Positions 1 to 14,559 are shown, counted from the stretch's first letter. The stretch: DNA of 64,000 nucleotides from Unio delphinus (GCA_029339505.1 JAQISU010000169.1:4766001-4830000); one strand, 5' to 3'. The notes: generated by a model from the sequence alone, not told the origin. Numbers and translations: made by a program.

Positions 1-268
1 AATTTACCAAAGTTGGGCAAAATCCAATTGGAATTTGGTCTCCAAGATGGTTACAAGCTTAGCATATTGGATACAAGTTTGCACTGTAAACATATCGTGA
101 TTTTCGTCATGATCAAACTCATCCAGCATCTTCATAATATAATACTTTTTAGCAAGTCTGAGAGAAATTCTTTTAATAAATAGTTGCCTTGACAAGCTCA
201 GTCAATTAGATGAAAGGCCATGTCATTAATATATTGATTTTGCTTGTAAATCATAATCAATCAAGACT

Positions 269-586
269 GCTTTGGTGGCCGAGTGGTTCGAGTGTTTGCC
301 TCGGAAGCAGGAGGTCGTGGGTTTGATCCCTGGTCAGGTCATACCAAAGACTTACAAAAATGGTTCTAACAGCTGCCTGGCTTAGTGCTCAGCATTAAGA
401 AGTTAGTGTTAGGACTGGTCAGCCTGGTGTCAGGATAATGTGACTGGGTGAGACATCATGCTACATGTCTGTGGCATGATGCCCCAGAGCTAGACATCAC
501 TATAAACTGCCACACGGCAGATATCATAGCAATATGACTGAAAAGCTGTTACACTTACATTAAAACACACACACACACACACTCAT

Positions 587-646
<60 letters not shown>
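269..646 (+). repeat. SINE family A, full copy with (AC)n tail
   Basis: A tRNA-like head has an A-box-like GTGGCCGAGTGGTTCG and a B-box-like GGTTTGATCCC. A conserved body follows (GTGACTGGGTG and ACATCATGCTACATGTCTG), then a long (AC)n run at 566-646. Other copies in the window: + at 20101-20365, 24541-24880 and 56537-56870; - at 29265-29400 (truncated), 49998-50325 and 53390-53650. Confidence 0.8.
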
Positions 647-647
<1 letters not shown>

Positions 648-1344
648 AAAAAAAGATCTAGATGATAAAGGACTTTTTACTAAGTTTGATCAAAATCCTT
701 TAAATAAAATAGTCTTTAAAGTACATACATCTCAGACAGAAGCATTATCACCTCATAAATATGCATAGGTCTTACTCATCATCGAATATCTTGATGATAT
801 TCACTACTAAGTTTTATTTTAACTTTTTCCAAAATAAGTCCCAAGAGTGGTAAGAAGCTCAACCAATCAAATTTAAGTTCATCATATGTGACACTTACAA
901 TAATAAAAAAGCACATTACGTATCTTCATACAGATTTATTCAGCATGCTTGATAAAATCAGATCAGAATCAAAAGCTAAAATGTTCACAAGCTCAGCCAA
1001 TAAGTAGCCATGTACCTGAATCCTTCTCATAAATGTAGATCTGAGATCTTGATGACTTACGAAAAGCCTATTTACCAAGACCTGCTAGCTCATTTTGTCA
1101 TATGCAAAACTGCTTCATTAATACGTCTGCATCCCAGGCATTGTCATACTCGTGCAAGATCTTCATCATATAAACCAATATATGAAGTTTATCAGAACCT
1201 GATTAAAAAATATGGCTTTCAGTGTACTAATAAGCTTATTCCATCCATACCTTCCACATCACAGTCTGTCAAAGCAAAAAGATGAACTCCTGATAAATCT
1301 TATTTTAAAACAAAGTCCCTCGAACGGTTGTTGGATGGCTGTGC
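647..1344. other. no recognisable feature
   Basis: AT-rich single-copy-looking DNA. A 91-codon open frame at 1010-1285 has no family resemblance and no supporting context. Confidence 0.5.
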
Positions 1345-1432
1345 GGCTTTAACGCCATTTTTCTGCAAATTACAGGCTATACATAGCAACCAGTATGGCG
1401 AAGAAGAAACCCAGGAAAAAACATTAACTTAC
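1345..1432 (-). repeat. SINE family B fragment
   Basis: Only the distal body remains (GGCTATACATAGCAACCAGT); the head is missing. Confidence 0.55.
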
Positions 1433-1794
1433 CATCTCTCATATTCTTATACAAAACGATTTCTGACTAGCTAATGTGTGTGCCATAATGAATGTAAGAT
1501 CAGTAGCATTATCATTTAACAAATTCTGGAGAAAATCACACACCATAAGAACATCCAATTGTGAGAAGATTTTTCAAGTTTTTTGTTGTGGCAGCCATAA
1601 TAGATGTCTACAAGATACCATTTCATTTAGGACCATCTAGATAACTTTTGAAGTATTTTGGAGTAGCGATAACAAGATTTTCAAGATGGTTACCATGCTA
1701 ACTGCAATGGATGTCAACTCTGGAATATTTTGATTCAGGACCAGAAGAACACTATCAAAACCCAGTATTGATATGACTTTCTATTCTAGAGTAA

Positions 1795-2041
1795 GAATAA
1801 GATTGTTGTTGTAGGGTTTAATGCCATTTTTAACACACGATAGGTTATACATGGCAGCTAGTATTATTGGTAAAGGAAGAACCCGGGAAAAACCCATAAA
1901 GAAACACGAGAAGCTACTGACAAGTTCTCTTACATACCTACAATAGCTGAATCTGAGACTTGAACCCACATGGACAGCTGTGAGATGGCAGTGATCTTTA
2001 ACAGAGAGCGCTTTAGACCATTCGGTCACTCATGGCCCCCA
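1795..2041 (-). repeat. SINE family B (tRNA-Ser-like head) copy
   Basis: Read on the minus strand, a GTGGCC/GAGTGG-type head and GGTTCAAGTCTCAGATTC lead into a body ending ATGGCATTAAACCC. The other copies are listed as separate entries. Confidence 0.75.
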
Positions 2042-3078
2042 AAGAAGAAGATTTTCAAGATGGCTGCCAGGGTGGTCATATTTGTGGTTAGATCAGTAGC
2101 ATTTTCATTAAGGGCCAACTATATATCATGCTGATATGACTTTCCATTTTAGCAGTCATGATTTTCAAGATGGCTGACATCAGACTGGCACCATTTTTCT
2201 TTAGTACCAACATATGTCAAAACATAGAGGTGAGACAGATCAGGATATTTTCAATTCAAATCATGAAAAGTTTCAGCAACCTGATTTCTAGTATGCAAAT
2301 GGATAAAAAAACAAAACTACTGGAACTGAACAATGTCCTTTTTCTATATTAAAATATGCACATGATGTCCTTTCACAGCAACATTTTGCCTTTCATTCTG
2401 TCCATATATGTAGCAGCCTTTCTTTGTAGATCAATGCTTGGATTATACTTGCTCATCACTGTTTGTCCGAACGGATAAGAAATTATGAATCATTACTGAA
2501 TCACGTTTCCTCTGGAGACATCTTAAATTTTCCTCAGAATACAAAATATCCTCTAATGAGTCCATCAAGAAGTTTAAATTGTTATTGAATATAAATTCAG
2601 GTTGCTGACTGCCTGCCAGAACTTTTCAAGATTGTGCTAACTTGGTTGCATTTGGAAAGTTCATCCTAAAATTGACTTTACAGAAATGTCACACTGTTCC
2701 TATTAACTTCATTCCATCTACTGAAATTCCAATTAAATTTTGTGTAATATTTTAGTTGTTTAGATATGCTTTAGCACTGGGAGATATGCAAACTTAGACA
2801 TCACAACATTATCAGACACTGAAAACATAATGAATGAGTAGGGAAGGTTAAGATTTCACCTTGTTGCTAAAATTAGAATTTGATGTCATTTAACCACAAG
2901 CTCTGGGTGTACACTCACCACAATGCTTTTGATTAAGCAAAAAAATAATTATGATCATACAAAACATGATGCTGTATCTAAACTGTGTCCATACACTGCT
3001 CATAACAATGTGTAAAAAAAATAATACTCATGAAACAAATAGACTTCTTTATAGTCTTTGTTTGTTGGTTTCTATGAT

Positions 3079-3079
<1 letters not shown>
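2042..3079. other. no recognisable feature
   Basis: AT-rich sequence without genes. Phrases like TTTTCAAGATGGCTG (also at 1680 and 2050) hint at an old, decayed repeat. Confidence 0.45.

Positions 3080-3133
<54 letters not shown>
3080..3133. repeat. (AAT)n microsatellite
   Basis: An uninterrupted run of AAT. Confidence 0.95.
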
Positions 3134-3134
<1 letters not shown>

Positions 3135-3279
3135 GACTTTATTTAGAGAAGGTAACTCAATTAGTTACATAACTAATCTACCTTGAGGCCTTCTATCTGT
3201 TATGTACAATATATACAATACATACAACATGATGTGAAGAGTCTGGCTCGACGCTAAATAATTAAGGAATTTTAAATTT

Positions 3280-3507
3280 TAATGAACATCATTTTTCAGC
3301 ACAAGATAGGCTATACATGGTGGCGAGTATTAATGGTGGAGGAAGAACCTGGGAAAATGCCCGGAAAGAACCACTGACCCACGAGAAGCTACTGGAAGCT
3401 TTCTCACATACCCACATTGGCTGAATCTGAGACTCGAACCCTCGCAGACAGAGGTGAGATGGCAGTGATCCGTAACGGAGAGCACTTTAGACCATTCGAG
3501 GCCCCTT
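3280..3507 (-). repeat. SINE family B copy
   Basis: A full-length reverse copy with the distal TTTTCAGCACAAGATAGGC end on the left and the tRNA-like head at ~3430-3507. Confidence 0.78.
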
Positions 3508-4672
3508 TAAAGTCTTCAAGTCCTATAATTTGGGGAAATGCGTGAATTATTGGCCAAGAATATAGGTTGTTAAGTTTAATTTAAAAAAACTATAAATAAG
3601 ACACCCATTCAACATTAACCTCCTTTCATTATTGTATGCTTTTGTATTTCCATTTCTGACTTCAGTAAAATTGAATATATATAATGCCCATTTTGTGAAA
3701 TGCTATTGTCCTTTATTATCCTCTTGTGTATTCTCATTAGTGTATTTTGTAATACTCCTATTTGTCGTTCATTTCTTACATCAATTCATTACCTGTTTGT
3801 TCATTCTTTCATTTGTTATATTCTTACTTCTATCTATTTACTTCCAAACTTATATGCACCTAGCTCTGTTTGCTTTTTCCATGTCATTGTGCATTCTAAA
3901 ATAGACTGAATAATTGAAAATCAAATAAATTTGATTATTCTTGGCAATCTCAAGAAAAATCAGAACAGTCTTAACGCCTTGACAAAATGTTAATATTGAG
4001 GCAGGTAGATATGAAGGTGACATTGCTTCAGAATATTTTTGTAACATCTGTTCCAGAATTAAATTAATATTATTCATGACAAACACTACATTTTTCATTT
4101 TTACCTACCATTATCTGATATAAAAAAATATGAAAAGAAACATCGGAGTGCTTGCCCATTTTTTAGGAAACTTCTACTAAAGCTTGAATTTGTTATCACT
4201 TAACCAGTTTATAAACCATTTATTTGCTTGATTAAATTAAATTCTGACAGGTATATTATAAGAAGTGTAATGCTTTCTGATATAATGATCTTTTAGCCTG
4301 TATTATAGGACAGTAGCCAAATTTACTGAAATAAAGGATACAAATTTACTTCGATTTCCACTGTCAGAGATGATGTAAATTAAGATCATTCAAGATAAAC
4401 AGTACCTAATTAAGCACACTAAACCCAACAGGGGACCAGAAAAATTGACTGAATTATATATGACCATTTCGATCTCCATATATGAGTATTCTGATTTGGA
4501 TTGATGACAACAATGGTATTTTCTCACCTTTTTAGCTTTTAATATTGTCTTTCTAATATTGTTTTGTCGAGTTTCACATTTTGTAGGAGAGGGCTGGGCA
4601 CCTTAATATATTCAGTGCTTAGGGACTTGAAAGGCCTTAGTCCGGCATTGACTATAACTATTGAAAACTTTG

Positions 4673-4932
4673 CCGCCATCTTAAAAAGTTTGTATATAGG
4701 GTTTAACATACTACTCACACATGCTATTTTAGGCATGGCTGCCATGTTACAAAGTTTGTATATAGGGTTTAACATACTACTCACACATGCTATTTTAGGC
4801 ATGGCTGCCATGTTACAAAGTTTGTATTTGGGTTTAACATACTACTCACACATGCTATTTTAGGCATGGATGCCATGTTACAAAGTTTGTATATAGGGTT
4901 TAACATACTACCCACACATGCTGTTTTAGGCA
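4673..4932. repeat. minisatellite, ~65-bp unit, 4 copies
   Basis: The unit contains GTTTGTATATAGGGTTTAAC and ACACATGCTATTTTAGGCAT. The open frames across it are repeat translations, not genes. Confidence 0.9.
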
Positions 4933-5229
4933 TGACATATTATGCACAATGTGTCACATCCACCTAATTTGTAACCTGCCCTAGTGGAATTTCTTAACAG
5001 GCTGCCACAAAAGAATAAGTCCTAATAGTGATGGACTGTCTAATAAAGGATATAAATCTACTAATTATCTGCCATAATGGAGAACTGTCTGTTAATGTGG
5101 ATAATAATTTATCATGAACAAAACATACCAAATCTATTAATTAAAAAAAGTAATTTTAGTTTATAACTTCTAAGCAGGATTTGACATTTTCTCCATGAAA
5201 ACTATTTAAGTAAATAACATTTAAATACA

Positions 5230-5413
5230 ACCCTTGATGGATCACTGACATCTCATCTCTGTTTGCATGGATTCTCATCTCTGATTTAGTCAATGTGGGT
5301 ATGTGAGAAAATTTCTCAGTTAGTGCTTCCCATCTGTTGGTGGTTCTCCTTGTGGGTTTCCTCTACCAAATATACTGACTGCCATATGGCAAACAACAGT
5401 GTTAAATCCATAA
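5230..5413 (+). repeat. SINE family B, diverged copy
   Basis: The order of body landmarks is kept (GGATCACTGACATCTCATCT, CAATGTGGGTATGTGAGAAA) but with many changes and no clear head. Confidence 0.5.
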
Positions 5414-6429
5414 CAATCAAACCAAAAAAGGAATTATTCAAGAGAAGTTTCCAATACTTGGAATTCTGCTCTGGAATAGTATTCCTGTTGAGATTAGAAA
5501 TGTCCACTTTATTTCTTTCTTTCACAATCATTTTATCCAGCAGTTTTGGAGATTTAATAAAATAAACAACAAAGAAAAAAAGATAATAAAAAATGTGTAA
5601 ACACATGTAAATGTGATTCTAATGGTGGAATGAAAACATTACCATTATAAGTGCAACCGAATCGACACAGCCAACATGCAAGTGCATCTATTTTAAGAAA
5701 GAGGTGTTTTCTTAATGTAACCACTTTATAGCTTAGTTACAGCAGTCCATTGATAGGATTGCAAATGTAAGATTTTATTACTTCTCTGCATCTTCTTAGC
5801 ATTGGCTAAATAGTATTTACTTTGATGTTTTCTTGTTTTGTTTTCTCCTTCATATTTTCACAAAATATAAGTAAACTCAGAATACAACCTTGACCTTACA
5901 GCATCTAGTCAAAATCCACAGCATAGCCATGTCCCATGACCTAGATAATTGCATTTTAAAGATATATCTTTAATAATGTAATGTTTAGTCTGACTGCTTC
6001 CTTACAAATTGTATATTTTCCTAAATTATACCTGCCCAATGGTTTACGAAAAAAGACACTCAAAGCAAACGGTACTTCTCAGAATAGCAATGTCTGCCAT
6101 CAAGGTTCCAAACAGATTTAAATCAAGAAAATAATGTTTACACAGCAGTTAAAATAATCTTGTTACTGATTCTATTCTTAAAACTCAAACTGCTATTTAC
6201 AAAAAAATAAGTTTTGAAACACAAGTTTGTATGTTTCTATCATCAAAGGATAACTTGCAAAAATCGGACAGCAATAATTGCCATCTTATTCAGGAAATAG
6301 TTAATGGTCAATTAGCTATCCAAACACATGCCTGTGAATGTCAGAGTTTGTCAGCGTAACTGAAATCAACACCAACTACATTTGAAAATATGAAGTGTAC
6401 ATTTTGCCTTGAGCTATATATTTTTGTCA

Positions 6430-6577
6430 TAGGGTTTATATTTTTTTCAGCACAAGATAGGCTATACATGGCAGCCAGTATTAATAGTGGAGGAAGAACC
6501 CAGGAAAACACCGGAAAGAACCATTGATCCATGAGAAGCTACCGGCAAGCTTTCTCACATACCCACATTGGCTGAGC
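6430..6577 (-). repeat. SINE family B, head-less copy
   Basis: The body from TTTCAGCACAAGATAGGC to CCCACATTGGCTGA is present; the tRNA-like part is cut off. Confidence 0.7.
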
Positions 6578-7304
6578 CCAATATATAACATAACATTGGA
6601 ACAAACCTGGTCAAATCAAAGGGATGATGATTCAAAGTTCTTTTAACAAAAACACAGTCGTTTTCACTTTCCTAACAGAAGAAGGTGAAGTTTATACTTT
6701 TTAGGTGACTTATGTCACCCATTTTCATCAGGTAGCATGACCTGATCAGTTTTACCAAGTCTATGAAATTTAACCTTTTGACTCCAAAATCTATTACTTA
6801 TATTATTACCCTAAAATGAGATTCATCCACAAATTTTGGTCAAGGAACTTATTCTAGAACAAAAATTATTATGCCAAACCCATTTTCTTCGTGCAATTAT
6901 CATCTTAACACATGACCTTTTGACTTCCAGATTAACACACATCCTCCATACCATAAGTTTAAGTTCATTACAAATTTGATCAAGGCATGTGTCAAACCAA
7001 AGTTGTATTTATACCCAAAATTTCTAATTTAAGTAACAGTGACCATTACCAGTTTCCTTTGTATTAAAAAAGACTGCTTTCTTATCCTAAGTGTATACCA
7101 GCTGCAAAATTTGGTGAGGGTACTTGGTGGAGAAGTGACTTTTTGTTCTAAAAGGCAGTGACCGTGAACTATACAAATCTGATCTCCCAAAATAGGCTTC
7201 TACATTGCTCCAAGCACAAGCCATCTGCAAAGTTTGACCCAGGTCAAAAGTCTATGACCGATGTTATTGGAGGGAAACCATTATTTTTTCCTTAAGCCAT
7301 AGTG
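6578..7304. other. decayed dispersed repeat
   Basis: Repeated phrases of the type CAAATTTTGGTCAAGG, GTGACC and AAGTTTGACC recall an old mollusc repeat block. No coding content. Confidence 0.35.
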
Positions 7305-7540
7305 AGAGGGCCCAGAGTGGCCGAATGGTCTAAAGTGCTGTCTGTTACAGATCACTGCCATCTCACCTGTCTGTGTGGGTTTGAGTCTCAGATTCGGCCA
7401 ATATAGATATGTGAGAAAGCTTGCCAATAGCTTCTCATGAGTTGGTGGTTCTTTCCAGGATTTTCCTCCACCATTAACACTGGCCACCATGTGTAGCCTA
7501 TCATGTGTTGAAAAATGGCGTTAAACCATAAAAACAAACA
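7305..7540 (+). repeat. SINE family B copy
   Basis: A forward copy with head GTGGCCGAATGGTCTAAAG and the body ending in AATGGCGTTAAACC. Confidence 0.78.
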
Positions 7541-7576
7541 AACATAACTCGAGACTTTTGATCCAGACATTATGTA

Positions 7577-7581
7577 TGAAA

Positions 7582-7612
<31 letters not shown>

Positions 7613-7675
7613 TGTATGTATGTATGTATGTATGTATGTATGTATGTATCTATGCATGTATTTATGCATGTATGT
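7577..7675. repeat. (TATG)n microsatellite
   Basis: A long TATG run with variants at its right end. Confidence 0.95.
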
Positions 7676-7732
7676 TAGGTTTTAATGGCATAATATGTAG
7701 GGTTTAGTGGCATATATCAATGTTACACTGGC

Positions 7733-7733
<1 letters not shown>

Positions 7734-7774
<41 letters not shown>
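7734..7774. repeat. (TA)n microsatellite
   Basis: An uninterrupted TA run flanked by two similar segments with TTTAGTGGCATATATCAAT (before at ~7703 and after at ~7802). Confidence 0.95.
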
Positions 7775-7777
<3 letters not shown>

Positions 7778-7804
7778 TTTTAATGGCATCTTTGTGAAGA
7801 GTTT

Positions 7805-9469
7805 AGTGGCATATATCAATACTACATTGGCTATAAAACTGAGTAAGTTTAAACATCTCAAAACAGATACACAAAACAAAGACAAAGGCAAAAAAAAGAG
7901 TAAAATAAAAAAAGTACCAAATAAAAATCTTACCTCTTTGAAAACATAACTATGAAATTGATAAGCTTATTCCTTACCTCAATAAACTATCTCCCATTCA
8001 GGTCATACATTTTTAAAATCAACTTTAATAGCAATTGTTCTTTTTATACAGTGGCTAGAACTAAAGTATTATTGTATGCATTGTTAAAGTTATTAGGAAT
8101 TGTCTCCCATTTGCCTACAATATTTTATTTATATCTATGCAATTATTGTTTTTAAAAAGGCTACAACAACATTATTGCATGCAATCATTTCAAAAGTCTG
8201 TAAAACAAATATGGCTTTGTAAGGCACACAAAAAATGTATCCATGGATATCCAAGGGAATGGCAATTTGTTTGCCTTTAGTGCAGAAAAATACAAATGAA
8301 GCTGAATGAAATTTTAATTTTAGTGCCATCTCTATAATGACCAATTTCAAACATGGTTTTCTTTTGCCCCAAGATAAAAATTAGCTCATTAAATATTTTC
8401 TTGATGGATCTTAAACAACTTTAATGGACCATTACTTGATAGAGCCCAGTAGTTTTCTAACCTAGGATGATCTTTAATAATCTTCCAGGCATGTCAAAAA
8501 AGTTTTCTCCAATTATTGCACACAATCTGTCTTTGAAAACAGTTAAAAACTATAGCAAAGCTCAACAATTATTGCATGCAATTTGTTCAGAGACGCCTCT
8601 GGCATTTTAGGATAAGAGATTACCTTCTGGTTGTCCCAATTATCACAAATAATTATGGAAATTTTTCTTTCAAATCTCTTTTTCTCAAATTAGTGTACAC
8701 ATGGATTTTATCTGAGATGCATTTCTACTAAATAAAGTTTTAAGACGGCTGTAAATGTCATCACACTTTTGTACATGTACCATGTTCTTATGACAAAGTG
8801 AACTAGAATCAATGTATTATTAAATGGCTTTTAACATTACTTCATCAGCTGTATCCTATCTACATTATATGTAAAAGGTTGTGAAACATTTCAAATAAAA
8901 GAGTTTCAATTCAAACAAAAAATGCTTGATTTAGGATAATTCAGCACAAGAAAATGATCCACATAAAAGAAAAGATCATTACTACATTCCAAACAATTAC
9001 ATTCTTAAAATCTGCTGCTTGAACATCACAGCATATGGCACAGCAAAGGAACAAAAAAGTTTGAACAAAAGAATGTAAATTATTTGACGCAAACTTCGTA
9101 CTTCTTCTGTTAGAGGATCTCAAAATATTTAAGAGATAATAATCAAGGAATCACTGAAAGGTCATTTTAATCTTCTGCAGACCAAATTTAACATTCCAAG
9201 TGAATAATGTTAACTTAATGCTTGATGAGAGATATGTAAGTTGAACAAAAATAGATGAGAAACTTGGTTTATTGGAACATGCTTGGGATTTGCTGCTGAT
9301 AACAGAATTTACTTAACATATTTTGCTGATTAAAGAATGGTGACAAAAGTTGGTAGAGATGTTGACATGTTTGGTCACGCTGATAACATAGAGAAAAAAG
9401 TGGTAGAACATCATGCATTTAAATATTTCCTGAAAATATTGATTATTATAGCTGGTATTCAGTATCATC
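7805..9469. other. no recognisable feature
   Basis: AT-rich DNA; the 60-80-codon frames here look random. Confidence 0.45.
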
Positions 9470-9492
9470 ATCAATAATAATAATAATAAAAA

Positions 9493-9558
<66 letters not shown>

Positions 9559-9580
9559 CAACAACAACAACAATAACCAC

Positions 9581-9641
<61 letters not shown>

Positions 9642-9678
9642 TTAATATTAATAGTAATAATAATAATAATAATAATTA
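9470..9678. repeat. (AAT)n / (AAC)n compound microsatellite
   Basis: About 200 bp of AAT units with a short AAC stretch. The Leu-rich and Tyr-rich open frames here are translations of it. Confidence 0.95.
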
Positions 9679-12108
9679 ATCACTGTGGCAAGGATAACAG
9701 TGGTAAATTGTTTGCAACATTTTTCGGTGGTTTTAAATTTGATTCCTGCTTTGAAGACTGGATAGAAGTACAATGATTTCATGATTTCCTCCACCTTGGG
9801 GTTTTTCAAAGCCAAGCCAATTATGATTAATCTAAATAGGATGAAGCATGTTGCACAATCACACACAGCAAATGATAGCAATAATAACTGTAATATAATC
9901 TTGTAAATTATAAAAAATTTAACTAAGACTTGCACAAATCTGGCACAGAGGCAGTATAATCTTTATTTACTTCCAAAAACATTGTTATATTGAGGGACAA
10001 ATATATGTAGATGTTAGTTTCTCTTTCCTTCATCTAAAAAGCATCAAACAAACCACAAAATCACTGCATTCTTTAAGATCTGCCTTCTTTAATTAAAAGT
10101 CAGACGTATTAATAATAATATAAATTTAAAAAAAAAAAATAAAAAAAAAAAAATAATAATAATAATAACTTTATTTATTTAGCTAAGAACTAATCTACCG
10201 TGAGGCCCTCATACAAAGGAATTTATTTATTTTAGCAGCATCTCAGAAGCCACTGGATATATTGGGTTTGGAAGATGGAAATATAGTGGGCTTTTCTTAT
10301 AAAGTATTGGTTTCAACAAGGAGAACGCAAAAAAGAGACAATACCTTGCATTGATTCATCTGAAATGGCTCTTTTCTCCTGAAAAATATATCATAAACAG
10401 AAGTGAAAAGACATTTCAAATCAGATGTTTCCCGCTTTAGCTGTCAATATAAAATAACAAGTTTATTTAAGATAAAAATGATAATTCATAATCATAATAT
10501 CAATCTGTTCAATGTAATTCCTCAAAATCCACTTCTTTAAAAGGTGTATTTTAAATTCCTTTTTCTACAGCACACATACAATGAGATACATATAATTTAA
10601 GCTTTCATCATCATCTAAACTTGTTTACTTGATTGGCTTTTCTGATGATTAATTTAAAAAAAAAAACACACAAAACATCCCAACCCTTTTTAAGGTAATC
10701 AATCATTGTTTCTAAGAACCTTGTTCATTGTAATGAACTGTAGCCATGCCAGGTAATGTGATAAAGTTAGTTATAATGTTACAACTAAGACCCATCCATC
10801 AGAGGAAATGGTATGAAAAATGCTATTCTTAATAGGTTTTCTGCAAACCATATCTTTTCAACAAGGATCTTATTGGGTTCTTAATTAGATAGTGCACATC
10901 TTGTTACACTAGTAGTTACATCTTAATGCGATTTACTGAAATGATTGAGAAAGTTTAAAGATTTTCAATAATTTTGATATCATACTATTTATAGCAACTT
11001 AGAAAGCCTTCAAAAACACTAAATTGATGATAAGGAATTCATTTAAATGAATCTTTACCATGTTTATCTAAACCCATCCTTGAAAATAAACCCACTCCAA
11101 TTTTACAAGATTGAAGCAAATACATGACTCCCATGCTAATTTGATCAGGTTATTTAAAGGCACTTACAATGAAATATAATGTGGCATTGTTTCCTTAAAT
11201 AAAGTGTCTAAACATCTTTATAATCAAAGATTCATACACAACTGTATAATTTGCAATGACTGATCATCGTAAATATTAACTGCAAATGAGAAATATATGA
11301 AAATATCAGCAAAACAAGAGACACATGGGCCTAATATCATTCACCTGGTTGAATGACATGCAAGCATGTGAATGCATATTCATATATAAATGTATATGCT
11401 TGTGATTAGGATTTTTAATATAGCTTGAAAAAAAATTCAGTCAATTCTTTATTAATCAACAATTTATTTATAGAAACAAAGATATAAAAGCTCAGTTTTT
11501 TCATGTTCTATTAGCAAAATACTGCTGGGATTTCAATGCAAGCTATAGTGAAATTTCTGCTTATCCTTGAGCAAACCTAAAAGTGCCAATTCAGGAATTT
11601 TAAACTCTTTAAAACTCTTGAACTTGCTTCTCCATAATGAACCCTGTCTGCTAAACAATGCATTTCATTCACATAGTACAACTTTTGCTTCATTCCTTTG
11701 GTATCATTGATCACACCTGCAAATGAGTATGATAAACTAATGACTTATTGTTAATTTCATTATGCTACATTTACTTATACATCTAGTACTCAAATAGTCA
11801 TTTGAGATGATGTTGACTTAACACATGACCATGACCAATTGCTCTTATGCAGGTAAAATTTGCATGCAATTAACCTATCCTTTTGGTTTTGATGATAAAA
11901 AAACCCCTAATTAATGTGACAATTCGTCTGAACTTTTAAATAACTGCAACAATGCAGCCAATGCTTGCACAAGTTGAAGATTAAAACACACTACTTAATT
12001 ACATTCTCATGGAAATGCTTGCAGACATTACTCTGATGGTCAACTGACAATTTTCAAGTTGAAATACAACAGGGTATATTGCATATACACCGTGTATACC
12101 CGCTTATA

Positions 12109-12290
12109 AGATGATTCCAACTGCACAGACCCAAACCTGTCAAAGCATTATATGATGGCAGATCTGGATCTGTGTAGTCTGCTGGGAGTAATCAGTAGAA
12201 CAATCAACAAAGAGCCTGACAGGCAGAAACATTACGCTAAGGCACATCAGGATCACGGTTGTATGCAGTTTGACTGGACTTATAAGGAAG
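12109..12290. repeat. self-complementary small repeat, copy 1 of 4
   Basis: ATGATGGCAGATCTGGATCTG and nearby inverted counterparts recur at 18580-18705, 48895-49030 and 49450-49560. Each has a CAGATC/GATCTG-rich, partly palindromic layout, so it may be a foldback or MITE family. Confidence 0.45.
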
Positions 12291-14559
12291 ACTAATAATA
12301 CCCCTCTAACTGACCCAGCATAACAAACAGTACTGAACTCTGTCAGTTATAAACCCTGTATTTGGCAGACACCTTCATATAAAGGATACATGTTCATAAT
12401 GAACTGTTTCTAAACCCATTTCCTTTATTTCATTAACATATTTAACCTTTATGTAGATGTCATCTTTCCACAAAGAACACATTTTACTGTACAATTCATT
12501 ACAGATTTGGATCATGTGAGGTTGGATTGAGTAAGCAATGTTAGTGAGTGAAATATAATCATATTATGTCACAGATACTGCTATATGTGGCCAAACAGGA
12601 ATTTTATTTTAACTGTACTTAACTAAGTTTAATGAATCCCACCTAAAATAAATCAAACTGTTCAATTTTCATGACATTCAATCTTATCTCTCCTTTTCAG
12701 ATGGGTTTAATGCATTAACTTACATAAGCTGGAAGCTGCTATCTTGGTTCTGATGTGCTTAAAGTAATAGTATTGAGGCAAATTCCTAATGTAATTTTGA
12801 TTCCTCCAAGGATCCGAGCATTTTGTCTTGTTTACATTACCTACTGTCAATCATTTTTGTTCTTAATTATAGCACATTTAGGCGATTTCTCAGACAAAAG
12901 ATAAATGTAGAAAATTAGGTGTTCATTTTCTACCTACAATGACTTCTTTTGCAGGATAATTAAACTCTTTATCACGAAGGTAGTACAAGTTTCTCTTTTT
13001 GTTACTTAATGACAAAGTATAATAGATATAACAGATAAGGAGCAAAAGCACAAACTAAAATTTTGCAGAATGAGGAGTCTCATCTACAACCCATGAAATG
13101 ATGTATATTCACCCTCCCTTAACCTAAAGGACTTGCAAAAACTTGAATATAGAATTGTAAGGTTGACAACAAATGTAATTGTTTTGATAAATTGATACCC
13201 AGGTTCATAGACTTTAGAAACTAATTATTTTTCATGCTGCTTTGATAATTTATCATTTTTCTTAACTATCTTGCCCAGAAAATTAATATCTGTTATATAC
13301 TGTAGTGCCTGGCATGTTAAATGCTATATGAAAGTGGGATACACAATCAAGGTTGTATTATATCATTTCTTGCAAATAAAGAACACTTACATGATAATGT
13401 TGTGGCAATTTCTTTGAAGAAAAAAAATATGTTTTGATGTTTTTGTTTTTTTTGGTTCATTTAGATACATGACCAATGGAGACAAGTGTGTACAATGAAC
13501 AGGATATATTAAACACCCATTTCCAACCAAGTTATCTTTTCCTGTCCCTGTGCATGCACCCATTAAGTAAAAACAAAGCTGATGGAAAATATAACCAATG
13601 AGTATCAGTCTTGAGAATAAAATGGCCTTTGCATAGGAAATCCCACTATTTTCTATATATGTATGAATTAATCCAATGTCAATCAGCAATATCTGTGGAA
13701 TACTCTATTTCCATCCAAAGTTGTCACACAAGATCTGATGATATCACTGTTGTAAACATAACATGCTAGCACCACAGTATGTTGGAATGTCTTCAGTCAA
13801 TGTTTGCCCTTCAGTGTATATTTATGCACCCCAGCTAATACCAGTATTCACCTGGATCTTATTCTATCTAATGCATGTTCTTCCTTCTCAGATCTGCTTT
13901 AAAAAAAAGGTGAACCTGCCTCTCTTCATTTCCTCTTAAATCAATTTGTGCCTCACATGAGAATGTTTTTGTCATTAGATTAGTCATTAATGGAAATTGT
14001 TGAAAGCATCACATCATTAGTTTTGAAACACTCTTGAAATGATCTGAATTACAGGCGATTCTGTTACTGAATTAAGGTATGGCACATCTTTTATTCTAAG
14101 CTGAATATCTGAACGTCATTGACACTGAACCGGTACATCAGATGCCATTATAAACAATTATTTCCTTCCTTCAAAACTTTAGTTAAATTGGATGAATGGT
14201 GAAATGGCAACATTGGGGCTTTAAATGGCTACCTGCATGATGCAAGAATATTAGAATCATATGTGATAACTGTTAAAGGGTGGTAAAACTCAGGTGGAAA
14301 AATAACAGTTGGAAAAGACAGATATGTTGGATGAAAGACAGTTGTTTAAGGGATGTGACCAGCAAGGGCTGATGGACAGTATGTGTGTCCCTAGAAAAAA
14401 AATCAACAGTTTTCTAATACAAAATGATACCTACTGTTGCCATTTCTTCATCCATTGGGGTAGTATCCAGTATTATGTAATCTTCTGGTCTGCAAAAGCA
14501 AAAATAATCTGAATTTAGAAACAATCAAACTTATATGACTGAATTAGAAATGTCTTCAT

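Larger units (their letters stand above)
3508..6429. other. mostly featureless, apart from the minisatellite and a diverged SINE
   Basis: Outside 4673-4932 and 5230-5413 I see only AT-rich DNA with short chance open frames. Confidence 0.45.

Noticed and set aside
269..345. a true tRNA gene
   Set aside because: The A- and B-box-like segments belong to a SINE head; the same sequence with the same body recurs elsewhere and a normal cloverleaf is not evident.
9313..9935. Leu-rich and Tyr-rich open frames
   Set aside because: They are translations of an (AAT)n microsatellite.
13387..13689. 100-codon minus-strand frame
   Set aside because: It has no recognisable domain, splice context or CpG enrichment; this is the chance length expected in AT-rich DNA of this size.
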